Below are positions 35,601-48,504 of a stretch of DNA of 64,000 bases, in pieces; the stretch's first letter is position 1, and every line of letters starts with the position of its first letter. Where the stretch lies: NCBI GenBank assembly GCA_021613535.1, contig CP075495.1, positions 8,308,001 through 8,372,000 on the forward strand. Direction: 5' to 3'. The stretch comes from Adineta vaga (lineage: Eukaryota > Rotifera). The position numbers and the translations under genes were made by a program. The notes beneath the pieces were generated by a model. It did not search any database. It was not told where the DNA came from and worked only from the letters and a program-made list of their open reading frames with translations.

Positions 35601-38132
35601 TTTACGATGAAAACAGAATACATCCTGCTGTTGCTTCTATTATAACTAATGTTAAACAACGATATATATATATACACTTATCTGTATTTGTATACAACTG
35701 TTTTTGATAAAAAGATTTAACCTCTACATATTCTGTATACTTTTCGAATACGTATGATTCTTTCTTTCTTTCTTTCTTCCTTCAATCTTTTTCTCTAATA
35801 TTAACAAACGTGTACATATGTTGCCTTCAATCTCTAAACACAGCTGGTAATTGTCAAGTCGAGTATACTTTAAACTTTTAGTTTTTATTAGTGATCGATT
35901 CTTTTACTTAGCAAAGTTTGCATTTGATTTGTAAAGAACGAGCGAATTTCTTCTATCCACTTATTTTGAACAAAAGAAATATATGTCTATGTATGTATAT
36001 ATATATGATTACTTCTTGAAGACAATGACACCGAACAAACTTGAAACTATATAGAATGACCCAGCTTTTCAGAAGATTATCTAATCGATATGGTTAGAAT
36101 ATGTTCACATAATCTGGTATAACAATAACCTAAGTATTGTTATTTTGCATAGAAATTTAAGTCAATTCTTTATCTATCCATTTCGAATCTTAAGTCAGTA
36201 TAACTTTTCTTTTATAGTTCTTCCATATATATGCATATATATATATCATCGTCAATAAGAATAACAACAAAAAACAAATGTTGTTATCGTTCTATCTCAA
36301 GGCTAATTTCGGCCATGTGAGCAAATGAAAATAGATAGAGAAAAAAATATGGTAACTTTACTGTCGTCTTATCTGGATGACGAAAACGAAGAGATAAAAA
36401 TAGATTCTCACTAATTGGAGAATATATGTGTGTAGAAAAATGGAAAGAATCGTTCAGTCAGCCGATTATAATATTATACGTCGTCATCTTTGTCCGCTTA
36501 ATACAGACTAGAGATAGAGAAAAAGTGGGACGTACAGAGAAATCTGATGATGCATGTGACGGTAGATCGAACGAAGAATAATGTATTTGTAACAGTGACC
36601 GCACGTAACAGCGACGAGAGTGTCTATAATATACTCTCTATCCCCTCTCTGTCTCTCTCTCTCTCTCTCCTACATTCACTCACTTTATCATCGACTAGAT
36701 GTGAGGTGACGTCTTACAGTCATTTGCACACTCACACCACTTTTATTCTCTTTCTCTTTCTCTTTTGTTCATCATATTAAAATATTAGATTTGTTTTTTT
36801 TCTCTAGCATTAATCTCGTCGACAAAAGACACCAATGGGTTATTGAACATTCTCAGTTGACATTACTAATCTTCGGACATGCAGGTGAGAGAATAAAAAT
36901 ATTAAAGAAATCAATCGACGACAACAATCAAACGCTAGTAGTTGTTATCGTTTTTATCATGATTTCTATTTTAGTCAAAAATTATTAGTAAAAACAGGAA
37001 TTTTTAATATAAGTAAAGATAAGAAAGAAATACGAGCTGACGAACGAGAGAAAAAAAGACTGGTCCATCAATTTCTAATAGAAACTACACATATTCACAC
37101 AAGCACACACATTCATAACTATTAAGAAGAAAAAAGAGAGAACGATATAAAGAAGGAGAACATACACTCAGTCAGTTTGTATTCAATACCCGATTGCTCA
37201 TTTACGATGGATGACAAATAATACTCATGAGTATTCGATGATTTTTCTTCTTCTTTTTTTTTCTTTCATGTCTAAGATAGTTTTCTTTCAACAAGCAACG
37301 ATGAATATTATTTGATCTGACACTTTTTTAATCAATAGAATACTTAAAAATATTCATGAACAACAAAAAAAGAAAACAAATCAACTATTATTAATCTATT
37401 CGAAAGACTATCTTTTAACGTTATCAATTGAAGAAAAACGAGATTGATGATTTCTTTTGAAAGATATTTAGAAATCGAATCAATTTGATAAAATAGTACC
37501 ATCACGCAGTATATATTCATAGACGCGAAATATCAGTATTGATTTAATTGAATAGCATATAATCGAATTAAGATATGTATATTTAATCTTATATTGAAAA
37601 GAATCATCAAAGTGTTAGGAATCGAGTTTTCTTCTATTATGCAAACCACATAGTAGTATATACATAGAACAGAGTAATTATCGATGTGACAAACAACCAA
37701 GCTGATTCTTTTTCTATTGACCAAATCTATGTACCAAATAAACTGATTTCATATTTTCATATTCAAATAGAGAAATATTATATTAAATCAAGTTCTTTCG
37801 TTTCGTTTCTTTTCTTTTCTTTTTTTTTATTGAGAAAGGGGTAAAAAAATAAAATGATATGTTATCGCTTAGAATCTTTTTATTAAATATAATGGCAGAA
37901 AAATAAATGTTCGTGATTACCGACGGCGCAAAAACAATTTTATGATTTTCTCGATGTGCAGTTGAGTGTTAGAACTATCTTCATAGAATAGTTTATCATA
38001 TGATAAAAACAGATTAGAAATTTGGTTGTATCACGAAGACAATCAATTCAATTTTTTTCTCGATTTAGATAACTCGTTGATAACGAGGAATGTTTTATTT
38101 TTTCAATCAAATTCACATCAATATTGTTACTA
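32606..38132. other. 5.5-kb gene-free region upstream of Atossa
   Basis: The longest stretch without a supported gene in this window. It begins with the cyclin K 3' UTR. Many short open frames are present but all read AT-rich or CT/GA-rich sequence. Notable are a (CT)n tract (36635-36670), TTTC repeats near 35761-35785 and several (TA)n runs. A splice-acceptor-like ctcgatttag near 38067 suggests a non-coding first exon of the Atossa gene somewhere within it. Confidence 0.5.
36635..36670. repeat. (CT)n microsatellite
   Basis: Near-pure CT dinucleotide tract of about 35 bases in the gene-free region. Confidence 0.8.
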
Positions 38133-41100
38133 ATGGTTTTCGATACTTCTTCACCACCGACTAGTTCATCATCAACTAGTCGAGTTGTTTCATTTGATCA
38201 TACGTATTGTTCATCACATTCATCAACCATCGAACTTCCATTGTCCGATGAACGAGATCTTTCACAAATTGAAGCGGCGCATAAACATCATCAACCATCG
38301 AAATGGAAAATGATGTCCAAACGTCGACAAAGTTGTGCAAATGATATGTATGCAACAGCAAGTCGATATCATCGATTAAAACCTATAACAACTATGAATC
38401 AATTATCATCATCAGAAGAAATTTCAACATCATCTTCACCTTATTTTACAACTTATGATAAATTTTCTAATACAAAATTTTCTCATGATGATACGAAATA
38501 TTTCTCGAATTCATCTGCTTCAATCACAACACGTCGTTCAACCACAGATTGTAATGATTTAACAAATTTTCATCGACGACCATTGGAACAAAAAAACAAT
38601 ACTTTATTGACAATTGTCGATGAAGAATCACGTGATTCATTATGGCCATCTGCAGGTAAAATTAATAATAAAATTATTAATTGAATTAGTTGAAAAGTAT
38701 TTGTCTTGATATATATTTAGATGAACATCATTTATTAATGCCTACGTCAAGATCTTCCCATATTTCGGATTTATCATCGTCCTCATCTTCATTAGCAATG
38801 TTTTATTCAGATCCTTCAATCAATCCCTGTTCATCCACATCGTCTTTCAATTCACATTCGAACAGTACTGATCTTCATGCAGTATCATCATCTTCCTCTT
38901 CACATTATTCAACGTCAATTTCATTTTATCACAATATTCCTAAAACTCCCAAAACTCTTTCATCACCATCATCATCCTCTGGCTATGAATCAACTATTCC
39001 AACATCAGATTCATCATTAAATTCAATATCTGATCATCTCTTTCTTTCACCACCAGATTCAATTATGATGCCTCCACCACCCGTACCATCTCCTAAACTT
39101 CCATTGAATTCTGATCATAATCTTGTCGAACAATTTATTGATTTACATCTTCAAAAACAAACTTCATTTGATCAAGAAGTTACTTATTCTCCTCCATCTT
39201 CATTTAGTTCAACGTCAAGTTCATTTCTTTCTCAAACACCTATATCAACAATGAATTCCCCAATTTGTTGTCGAAAATGTGTTAATCATGATGATAAAAA
39301 TCAATTATCAAGTGATACTGAAGATGATTCTCAATCAACAACAATTACTCCTAGTTTCGTCCCATTACAACAACAACCACAACAACAACAGCAACAACAA
39401 AATAAACGACCACGAAGTTTACCAATTGCTATTCAACAACCCAAAGGTGTTTCAATCGGTTCTGCTACGATAACAGGAACTAGTACTAGTTATGATGATG
39501 ATGATAATGATGACGATGACTCAGATAATAGTTTACATAATTCACTTTCTTGCCATTGTCCAATGAGTTCTTCTCGAAAGAAACGTTTTCGAACATGTGA
39601 TATTAATCATCAACCGATATTCAATGGAGCAACATCAGCAAATGGTTTATTTTCAGAAAATACACTGATATCAACAACAACCAATAAATTACATATTAAT
39701 TTAAAAGATATCGATGATCAAAAATCTAGTGATCAAACACCAGTCAAACAACAAAAAAATTCTTTAGAACATTTTATTATGAGTCCAACGGATAAAGTTA
39801 AAGTACAAATGAAATATCCACCATTGAACAATGATAAAGAAGGTGATACTAGAAGTGTAAGTAATCGATTGTTGTCTCATCGATGAGTTCTGATCTAGTA
39901 AGTTTCAAATACAAATCATACGATTCGATTAATTTTCTGGAACGTCATGTTAAATCATTGTTTCATGCGAGATTAGCACTTGTCCTTTCTTCTATCATTA
40001 ACATATAAAGTTTGTTATATGATGGTTGCATAAATATGGTTTTTTGTTTTAGAACGAATTGAAAATATCTCAACCTGAAGATATTGATTTTAAACGATCG
40101 AAACAAAAAGCAATTCGTGTACTTTATCAAAATCGACTCAATCTTAACAGTATTCTATCTCCGGTGCCACCTCAAGTACGTTAGAATACTAATTTCATTG
40201 ATGATGATTATTACAGATATATACGTTTCTTTTTTTAGAATATAAATGTACTTCCGTCGAGAGCAGCAGTAAATCATTGTGATTCTCCTTTGGCTAAAAG
40301 AACTGTTAATCCACGTTTATTTCGAAGGTAACATCATATTGTGATGGTTATCTATTTGTAAGAATTCATTATTTTTAGTGTTTTGTCCTGCAGTGTATTC
40401 GAAGCTGATGATGAACATGAAGTGGTATCATCGACGACTATTGCTAAACAAGCCGGTGTAAATGGAACACGTGAAAAGTCCCATATGGAAACATTTAATC
40501 ATTTGCGTAGTAACTTTACTGTAAGAATTTTCTTTATTTCTTCGTTAATATTTTAACTATACGTGCGTTGTCTATCTTCAAGGAATCATTATTACATGGA
40601 AAAATTCTTCCTTGCGGTATACTTGATGGTTTTACACTTAAATTAGGTGCAAGTGGCCTTTTTATGCCTAAACAAGTTGTTTTACCTGTGACAACATTTT
40701 GGTTTAATGTATCTGAACATCAAGCTGCATCACCTTATCTCGTATGAATTTGATTTTCATTATTTTTTTTCATAACAGATTCATAGAACTTTTTCTTTAG
40801 GGTTTCATTAATTTACAATGTTTACCCAAGCGTGGTTATCATACACCAACAAAAGGCACAATTACATTAGCTTTATTGAATCCAAATGGAACAGCTGTTC
40901 ATTTGTTTTTAATCCTATATGATTTCAGTGATATGCCACCTGACCATCGAACATTTATTCGTCAACGAATCGTTCTTATGCCAGAAAATGCCGGTGATGG
41001 TATAAAAACTGAACAAACATCATCATCATCATCATCATCTAAAGGAAGTCTAAGATATTTAGCTCATATTCGGTAGGATCTATTCATTCAATTTCATTTC

Positions 41101-41290
41101 TAAAAAGCAAAAAAATCTTCTTTTCTACAGATTTGTCACCTCACAAACAGGTAAACTTTATATGCATTCCGATATTCGATTAATTTTTGCACGTAATAAA
41201 CTTGATTATGATGATCGAACAGCAGGTGGTAAAGCACAATTAGTGACATTAACAGATACACCGACACCTAAATATTGGTCACGAAAATAG
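38133..41290 (+). CDS. ATOS: Atossa homologue (ATOS/FAM214 family)
   Basis: Eight exons: 38133-38655, 38721-39856, 40053-40175, 40239-40327, 40394-40520, 40583-40741, 40801-41072, 41131-41290; 862 residues. The first 600 residues are low-complexity (Ser, Thr, Gln, Asp runs). The conserved part is C-terminal: ESLLHGKILPCGILDGFTLK, KLGASGLFMP, SPYLGFINLQ, LPKRGYHTPTKGTI, NPNGTAVHLFLILYD, the DMPPDHRTFIRQR segment and LYMHSDIRLIF, which line up with human ATOSA/ATOSB and Drosophila Atossa. Atossa is a nuclear transcriptional regulator needed for macrophage invasion and mitochondrial metabolism in flies. Exon 5 has two in-frame acceptors 15 bases apart. The Met at 38133 is the first true ATG of the frame. 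Confidence 0.9.
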
Positions 41291-42256
41291 GATAATAGAA
41301 ATTGCATACAGTCCCGATTGTATTTATATTTATTTATTTATTATTCTGTTTCCATTTCTTTTTCCTTTTGATCTCGTTCAGTTTTTTGTTTTCTTTCGAT
41401 TTCGTTTTTTCTCTCTCTCTCCCCCGCCTTTGTTTATTTGCGTTTTATGTTCATCTGTTATCTTCTTTCATAATTCGGATTTTCTTTACTCGTACAGTAA
41501 CATTACGTGGCGCATCAGAAAACTGATTGGAAATTTTCTGTTTGTTACCAGTCTTTAATTGATTTTTTTTTTATCCTTGAAAGTTCATTATATTTAAATA
41601 GTCAGCAGAATCGTTTTTAGAAAAGAAAACAGAGCATATTCTATTGTTTGTTTTTTCTGTTCTGTGAATTCCATCGTGAATATTACCTAGAATAAGAATA
41701 GCATTTTAAAAGATAAATTATGATCGTTTGAAAGAAAATATCTTATTCTTTTCTTCTCTTCGAACAGTATGACTGTGGAATTTTTCAATGTTGATCTAAC
41801 ATCAACGAAGAATACGACAAATGATTCTTAGGTCAATCATTCAAATCGTCGAACGGATGAATATTCATTTTTATTGATGAACGAAAACTCGACATCAGTT
41901 TTTATTTTCTCACATCTCTGAACAAAACAAGAAAAACAAAAAAAAATTAGTTCAAAATTGATGAAATCTATTGAAGAAGTGCTGTACATGAATGAACTTG
42001 AGATTTGTCTTTTTCTTCTCCTGTCAAAATCGTTCAGTTCATTACAGTCACAGAACTCCATAGGAGTAAAAGCGGTGAAGAAAAAAGAGAGGGAAATGAA
42101 AACAAATGAAGAGAGAAAAAAACAAGATAAACAAAAAGAACAAGAATATCATCTCAACAAATAATGCGCTACATCATTTTGAGCAAACACACATATATAT
42201 ATATATATGAAAAACAAAAATAGACAGTTGGCATTTACCTATATACAACTAATAAA
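41291..42256. other. Convergent 3' regions, no gene seen
   Basis: About 970 bp of CT- and AT-rich sequence between the ends of Atossa (plus) and the orphan gene on the minus strand. Confidence 0.5.
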
Positions 42257-44223
42257 TTATTGCCAGCGAGTCCTGCCACGTTGTCCGTAATTATTGGATG
42301 ATAACCAATGATTCTGTTGATATTGTGGAGTAAAAGATGAAGATGATGCTGGTGGTGGTTGAGTAGGATAGTAACCTGTTGGAGGACGAATAAATGTTGG
42401 AGTTGATGATGATGTTTGTAAAGACGGTCGAATCCTTTGTTGTGTTTGCTTATTATCATGTGTTTCAGAAATTTTTCGTTTATTCGTTGTAGTCGATAAC
42501 GATGATGATGGATTATTTAATAAAGCTATTTGTTGTTCAAGTTTATTCTTTTCTCTTGTGTGATGTTCCATTAAAGTCATGTTTTTTGAAGGAATTATTT
42601 GTGTTTGATTTAAATCTTCCATATCAATTAATAGAGTATCTAATGGTAATTCCTTTTCATCATAATACATTTGTACAAGTTGAAGAAAATCTAATTCATG
42701 TGTGCGAGGTACACGTGCTAATGGTTTTAATTGACTTTGTAAATATGGATATATATTTAAAATATCATTCAATGGAATATACGAATGATTACTTGAACAA
42801 ACAAATGGTACTGTACGATTTGTTATATGAAGAGAACCACCACGTAATGCGAGAACAGTTTTATATTGTCGATTAATTTTTGATGTTGGATTATCTTTTG
42901 GTAAGATTTTAACATAGACAAGATGTTTTGTTCCCACTAATACATGATAAACATTAATCAATGGTGCATTTTCCACGATTTCTTCATTATTTATTTTACA
43001 ATCACGGATCATTCGATTCATAAGTGTTATATCTGCTAAAGTTGCGCGTGTTAATGTTGAACGTAATTCATCGACGTCAAGAATTTTACATGAAACAAGT
43101 ACTTGATATGGAATAAGACGTTGACGATTTTTGATTATAAATGGCAGAAAAACATTATTAATTTGTACCCAACCACTACCATCTATTTTCGCATGATATA
43201 ATGCACTTGGACAAAGTTCAGGTGAAATGGAAGGACTAGATTGTGCAGTGGATGGAGGCGGTGTTGGATATGTTGAGTTTGTACCTAAAGAAATTAAGTT
43301 TCAATAAGAGTTTGATATCTATTCACGAGTAATAAAATTTTATTATTTTAAAATCCATACCTGGTGGTGAGATAAGATTAGGTTTAATTTGAACATTAGA
43401 TGAGAATCGATTAGATGAATCGTATGATGTAGGATGACCATTGCTTTGTGTATTTGAATTGGAAGATTTGCTCGATTGTAGCAGTGATGATGAATTATTA
43501 GTTGAAGGAGCGCATGGTTTAGCGAGTATAGGTTTCACCGGACCCGCTTTTGATGGTGCTGATTGAGATGAAGATGGTATTAAAGATTTTGCTGATGGAG
43601 GTAAAACATAAGATGTATGAATGCTTGGTATAGATGGTATACCAGTTTTTTTGCTTGCTATTGGACGAATATTAGTGGAAGAATTGGAAGTCGAACGAGC
43701 AAATTCTTGAAGACGACGAATAAAATCAAGTAAATCTTCATATTCAATTAATTGATCATTGGCATTAGTAATACGGAAATTTATTGTATTATTGAGATGA
43801 TGTTCTATTATTTTTTGCATAAGTTCAACCTCGTGCGAAGTTAAATTATAAGTACGAACAGGTGGAGATACATTGGAAAAATAAAGTGATAATTGTCTCC
43901 ATCGTTCAGATTGTGCTAAAACTTGTTCGACATAACGTTTAACAACATAACGATCAAGACCATAAGTGCCAGGACTAAAGAAAATATAATTAAATTAATG
44001 GAATGTTTAAAAAAAGCTTTTCTCTTTTTTAAATTCTTTTGAAAGATTTGATTCGATGTTGAGTTCGGATTGAAGTAGAATAGACTGTATGTTTCTTTTT
44101 CTTTTTCTTTTTTTCAATCGATACCTACCGGAAAAGAACAGCAAATGGTTGATTTTCCCATTGTTCCCATGCAAATTGTTTGAAACGGCTCGGCTCATCT
44201 GTTAAATCACTTGAACGATGCAT
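42257..44223 (-). CDS. Uncharacterised protein, probably nuclear
   Basis: Three exons (44223-44129, 43974-43361, 43284-42257), 578 residues, phases consistent. The N-terminal 100 residues are helical and aromatic (WEQWENQPFAVLF, GLDRYVVKRYVEQVLAQ). A Ser/Pro-rich linker follows, then a globular region of about 230 residues (from SALYHAKIDGSGWVQINN to DTLLIDMEDL) that alternates strands and helices and looks like a real domain. The C terminus is low-complexity with an NLS-like TNKRKIS and Tyr/Gln/Pro repeats ending QRGRTRWQ. I do not recognise the family. The domain order, with disorder on both sides, suggests a nuclear or RNA-associated protein, but nothing proves it. It is divergent from PEX12, with about 970 bp between start codons. 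Confidence 0.75.
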
Positions 44224-45191
44224 TCACCTATATTTTTTGAAAAGATCAAATTATTTTAAATGATATAGAGAAGTGTTTGACTCACTGTTTTATATTAATT
44301 GTCTAGAAAATCTAATTCTTATTCTAGAAAAATCACAGTACAAATACAAGCGGCATGGTCAATCCACTATTTTCTTGTTCATTTTATTGTTAAAAGTTTT
44401 CAATATGAAAAACATATATGACGTAAATCTAAAAAAAACCTTACTCAGGTTTGTAGTTTTATTCTCTAGTTTTTGAATGGTTCAAATGAAATATAGAATA
44501 GGATTGAAGTTCTAATAGAGGAATTTGTTTAAGCTTTATCAACAACCAACCTGCGTGACCGTTCGAAATTACAACGAACAACTTTTTTTTTCTGCTTCGA
44601 AACTTTTATTTCATTGGTGTACGATGACATTTCAAAAGTTATCTATGCACTTATCATAGATGTCGTTCTATATTGGTTGATCATTGTTCAGAAACAATAT
44701 AGTATATAGACTATCATTGTAACGAGACAAGCATACTTATTTTTACAACGTCCTCTTCTACCCAAAGTGATTTTGTCAAGGAGAAAAAAAAAACAGTTTC
44801 TGATATTTCTCGTCGACTTCAATAGGAAACGTCAGCATTCCCCAGGAACCATGTGATCTAGCTTAGGACGATATGTATGAATCTCTTACTTTTCATACTT
44901 CTGTTCTCTATACATTTCTATATTTATTGAATAATTATCGAAATTTACAAGGACTTTTTTTTCTGTTTATATCATATGTATACGAGATTTTAAGAGTTTT
45001 AAAACGCATGTGCATTAGCACCATCTACATGTTTTACCAATGAAAGAATATGATAATAACGAATGAGATGAAGCAACAAATCTGGTAACGACATATATCA
45101 CGATGAAGTAAACCAAACCAAACTAAAATAATGTCGTTTTGAGATAAGAAATATTATATCCTGAATCTTTGATTTTATTCTTACTATCATT
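44224..45191. other. Bidirectional promoter region
   Basis: Spacer between the divergent orphan gene and PEX12. No open frame with coding character. Confidence 0.5.
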
Positions 45192-46187
45192 ATGTCATCT
45201 TCGAATATTCATTCAACAGTGAATTTTACTTCATCTTCAACTGCTATCACACCTCCCTTACCAAGTGTATTCGAATTACTTGCTCAAGAACGTTTAACTG
45301 ATTTAATTCGTCCTTGTTTACGACAAGTTTTTAAATTTCTTCATGAAATTCGTCCACTTTCCAATCTATTTCGAATACTTTATAAATATAAAGATGAATT
45401 TATTCTATTGATTGAAAGTATTGTTCAATGGCTTTATCTGCACTTTTATTCAGCACTTATTGGGGAACATTTCTATGGTTTAAAACGTACAGCAAATCAT
45501 CGCTTACGTTCATTAATCTTTTCTGTCTTTCTACCTTATGTACAATTAAAACTCGAATTATTACATGAACAATTACGTACAAGTAATAATCAACGTCATG
45601 CAACATTTCATATTCTCTCACAACTTCTACCAAAAATTCAAGTAAGCATAAATTTTTCTATTTCTTATGATATGAATCAAAGTAAAATTGCATTTTTTTT
45701 AAAGATTTTTATCGAAGGTGTTTCTTGGCTGTATCGATTAGGTTATGCTTTCGGTCGAACTGAATACTATAGTCCAATGCTTCAATTAGCCGGTGTTAAA
45801 TTAACATACAGTAAAACACCTTCACCTGTCACACCTCCATCGACGACTGCTGGTCGATTTTTTTCAATTATTAGTCAAATTATGTCGAGTGGTTTATTTC
45901 TAATTCAATTTGTCGATTGGTGGAATAATACGAATGGTTCCAAACAGAAACCGACGAATTCAAATATCATTCCACCATTACCAACTTCGACTCCTACTCG
46001 ACAAGCAATTGGTAAACGTCAATGTCCTCTTTGTCGACAACCATGTAATGTCCCCACAGCAGTACTTGGTTCTGGTTATGTTTATTGTCATTCATGTATT
46101 AGTGATTATGTCAAACGTTATCATCGTTGTCCAACAACGCAACAACCAGTGACAAGTGAACATTTAATTAAAATGTATTTCGATTAA
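45192..46187 (+). CDS. PEX12: Peroxisome biogenesis factor 12 (PEX12)
   Basis: Two exons (45192-45641, 45705-46187); 310 residues after removal of a 63-base intron that stays open in frame but interrupts the conserved sequence. The N-terminal part has the family pattern PSVFELLAQERLTDLIRP and EHFYGLKR; the middle has membrane-spanning helices and the YYSPMLQLAGVKL motif. The C-terminal RING (CPLCRQPC ... GYVYCHSC ... RCPTTQQ) lacks some zinc ligands, as in other PEX12 proteins, which bind a single zinc. PEX2, PEX10 and PEX12 form the peroxisomal membrane ubiquitin ligase that recycles the import receptor PEX5. TMEM129 follows 97 bp downstream on the same strand. Confidence 0.93.
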   Translation: MSSSNIHSTVNFTSSSTAITPPLPSVFELLAQERLTDLIRPCLRQVFKFLHEIRPLSNLFRILYKYKDEFILLIESIVQWLYLHFYSALIGEHFYGLKRTANHRLRSLIFSVFLPYVQLKLELLHEQLRTSNNQRHATFHILSQLLPKIQVSINFSISYDMNQSKIAFFLKIFIEGVSWLYRLGYAFGRTEYYSPMLQLAGVKLTYSKTPSPVTPPSTTAGRFFSIISQIMSSGLFLIQFVDWWNNTNGSKQKPTNSNIIPPLPTSTPTRQAIGKRQCPLCRQPCNVPTAVLGSGYVYCHSCISDYVKRYHRCPTTQQPVTSEHLIKMYFD

Positions 46188-46284
46188 ATGATTTTTTTTT
46201 CCAAAGCAATGTTTTTGTGATTTCTATTGATATTTTTATTTCCATTGATTTGATCTATGTTCTGTTTTGTAGATTCATTTTAGA

Positions 46285-47672
46285 ATGTCTTATTCATTAT
46301 TAACAATTGATACATCTGAACTTTTGATTATTACATTTCTTTATATTCTCATTGCATTTATTATTATTTTACCACCGAGTGAACTTATTTCTGCCGGATT
46401 TTCTATACAAAATATTTTTTCATATTTTCTCAATGAAAATGAAGAAATAACATTTATTAAATATCATATCAAACGTATATCTAGTAAATATTTAGTTCAT
46501 AGTTTTCTTCCGTTAGGATACATTTGTCTTCTAATCTATTATTGCGATTGGTCATCAGGAATTCTTCATGCTTGTCACAGTCTTTTTACCGAAACATCAA
46601 TTATACTTCGATGTATTGCATACATTTGTCTTTTAATCCCAATTTTAACCACAATAATTGTTATTCGTTGGCATTTAAATGATTGTTTTCAACATCCAAT
46701 CGTTCGACAATTACGTTTATTTATTCAAACAAATAATCAAGAACAAACATGGCACACAGTCGAATCATCGATTAATACAGAATTTCGACGATATGATAAA
46801 TTTACATGTGGCTCAACAACATCCAATGTTCGTTGTTATGTATTAGATTCATGGATATTAAAATGTTCTATGTATCATGTCAATATAGCTCAACAATCGA
46901 ATGTACGTGTTGAATTAGATGAAGCACATGATATACATTTACAAGAAACGAATGAAGAAGTAACATTATCAACACAATATCTTAATATATTAATTAAAAG
47001 TAATGATTTACGAATAAAACCATTCTATATCAGGTTAGTAAATTCTTGTCGACGGAACAATATCTTAGTTTGACTAATCAAATGTTTATTTCTTTCTCAT
47101 GAGATTGTTGTTAAGTAAAACACGCAAATCTATATTTAAATTTGCCACTCAATGAAATAGATTATTATTAAAATCTTCAGAATTCTATACTATATAATTT
47201 AGATTGAAAGCGAGTGAATACGATGATCTTCGAGGCAAACTTCAAGCAAATATTGAAAATGTAAAAAATATTGTTATACGTCAATCGTTAAGTGATTTAT
47301 TTCTCGAAGATTTTCGTCAACAAGTTACTAGAAATCCAAAATATCGATTACCATTAAATCATCAAGTAGCAAGAAAAAAACAAAATCTCTTTTACCTATT
47401 CATATTCGATTCATTTTTAGGATTTAGATACATGTATTGGTTGTTTGCAAACAAATGCAAATGTAAAACTTGTAAAAAATTGTGATGCACCAGATATTGG
47501 CCAATGTCGAACATGTTTCTGTCGTCCAATGTGGTGTCTCGAATGTTTAGGTAAATGGTTTGCTAGTAGACAAGATCAAACAAGACCTGATACATGGCTT
47601 CAATCAACTTGTCCATGTCCATCATGTCGGTCGATCTTTTGTATACTTGATATATCAATAGTTGAATTTTAA
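46285..47672 (+). CDS. TMEM129: E3 ubiquitin-protein ligase TMEM129
   Basis: Exons 46285-47033, 47203-47365 and 47421-47672; 387 residues. Three hydrophobic helices occupy the first 130 residues. Conserved stretches include ELISAGFSIQNIFSYFL, SFLPLGY, SSINTEFRRYDKF, VNIAQQSNV, IRQSLSDLFLEDF and the atypical Cys-only RING at the C terminus (CIGCLQT ... CRTCFCRPMWCLECLGKWFASRQD ... CPCPSCR ... FCILD). TMEM129 is an endoplasmic-reticulum ligase used in ER-associated degradation. A splice-acceptor-like sequence (ttcattttag) sits one base before the ATG, and the upstream PEX12 stop is 97 bp away, so the pair may be co-transcribed. Confidence 0.95.
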
Positions 47673-48504
47673 TCAGACAAATGAATCTCATCTATTTAGT
47701 TATTTAAATCGATAAATAAATTATTATGCTATAAGTATTTTGAATGTAAAAAGTTTTTTTTTGTTGTCTTGTGTCTCTCTTGAACTTAATCATTGATGAA
47801 TGAGAACGACGTTACTCGGAAATGGAAATTTATCGTTATCAAAAATACATTAAAAACTTGAGTTTTTTTAAATCGTTTGTATTTTTAATTGTTATTGATT
47901 GATGTGTCAGTGGCTATAATAATAAAAACTAATCTTTATTGTAACTTACAAGGAAAAAGTAATATTAATATAGTGATCTAAAATGTTGTATGGATCGAAT
48001 GCTTTTCTTTTCTACGTGGTAGATCGTCATCGATTGGTATATAATCAATATTCAAGAAAAAGAAAGAAAGAAAGAAAAGATTGTGTGAGTTCATTATTGA
48101 CAAGTTTTAATTATAAGAATAAAACTGAAGAAAAAGGAAAAAAGAGAGAAAAGTCGTCGTTGACGTATATAGGCATTATGCAAACGAGAAAGAGAGAAAC
48201 AAATAAACGAATGCATATTTGATTGTTAGAATAATGATTACAGTAGTTGATTCTGTTTGATCTTTTTTCCTTTCTATACGACTTATTGAAATTCTTATTT
48301 ACCATCGTAAAAAGTGAGTATGTTATTCAGATAAGAATTTATTACTGAAAACGAGTCGAGCAAAAAGAAAAATTCTATTTCTTCCTGTTATTTAGAAGTC
48401 AGACTAACAACATCGAGTTTTTTCTCGGAAAAAAAATAATTTCAATTTCAAATTGTTATTTCTCGATAACAGACAGTAAGTCTCTTGACATCGTGAACCA
48501 AGTA
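47673..48504. other. Intergenic, no gene seen
   Basis: AT- and GA-rich spacer; short open frames here are purine-tract translations (AGAAAGAAAG near 48056). Confidence 0.5.

Noticed and set aside
45642-45704. Intron of PEX12 read as coding (frame stays open)
   Set aside because: Good GT-AG borders, and removal restores conserved PEX12 spacing before the YYSPMLQLAG motif.
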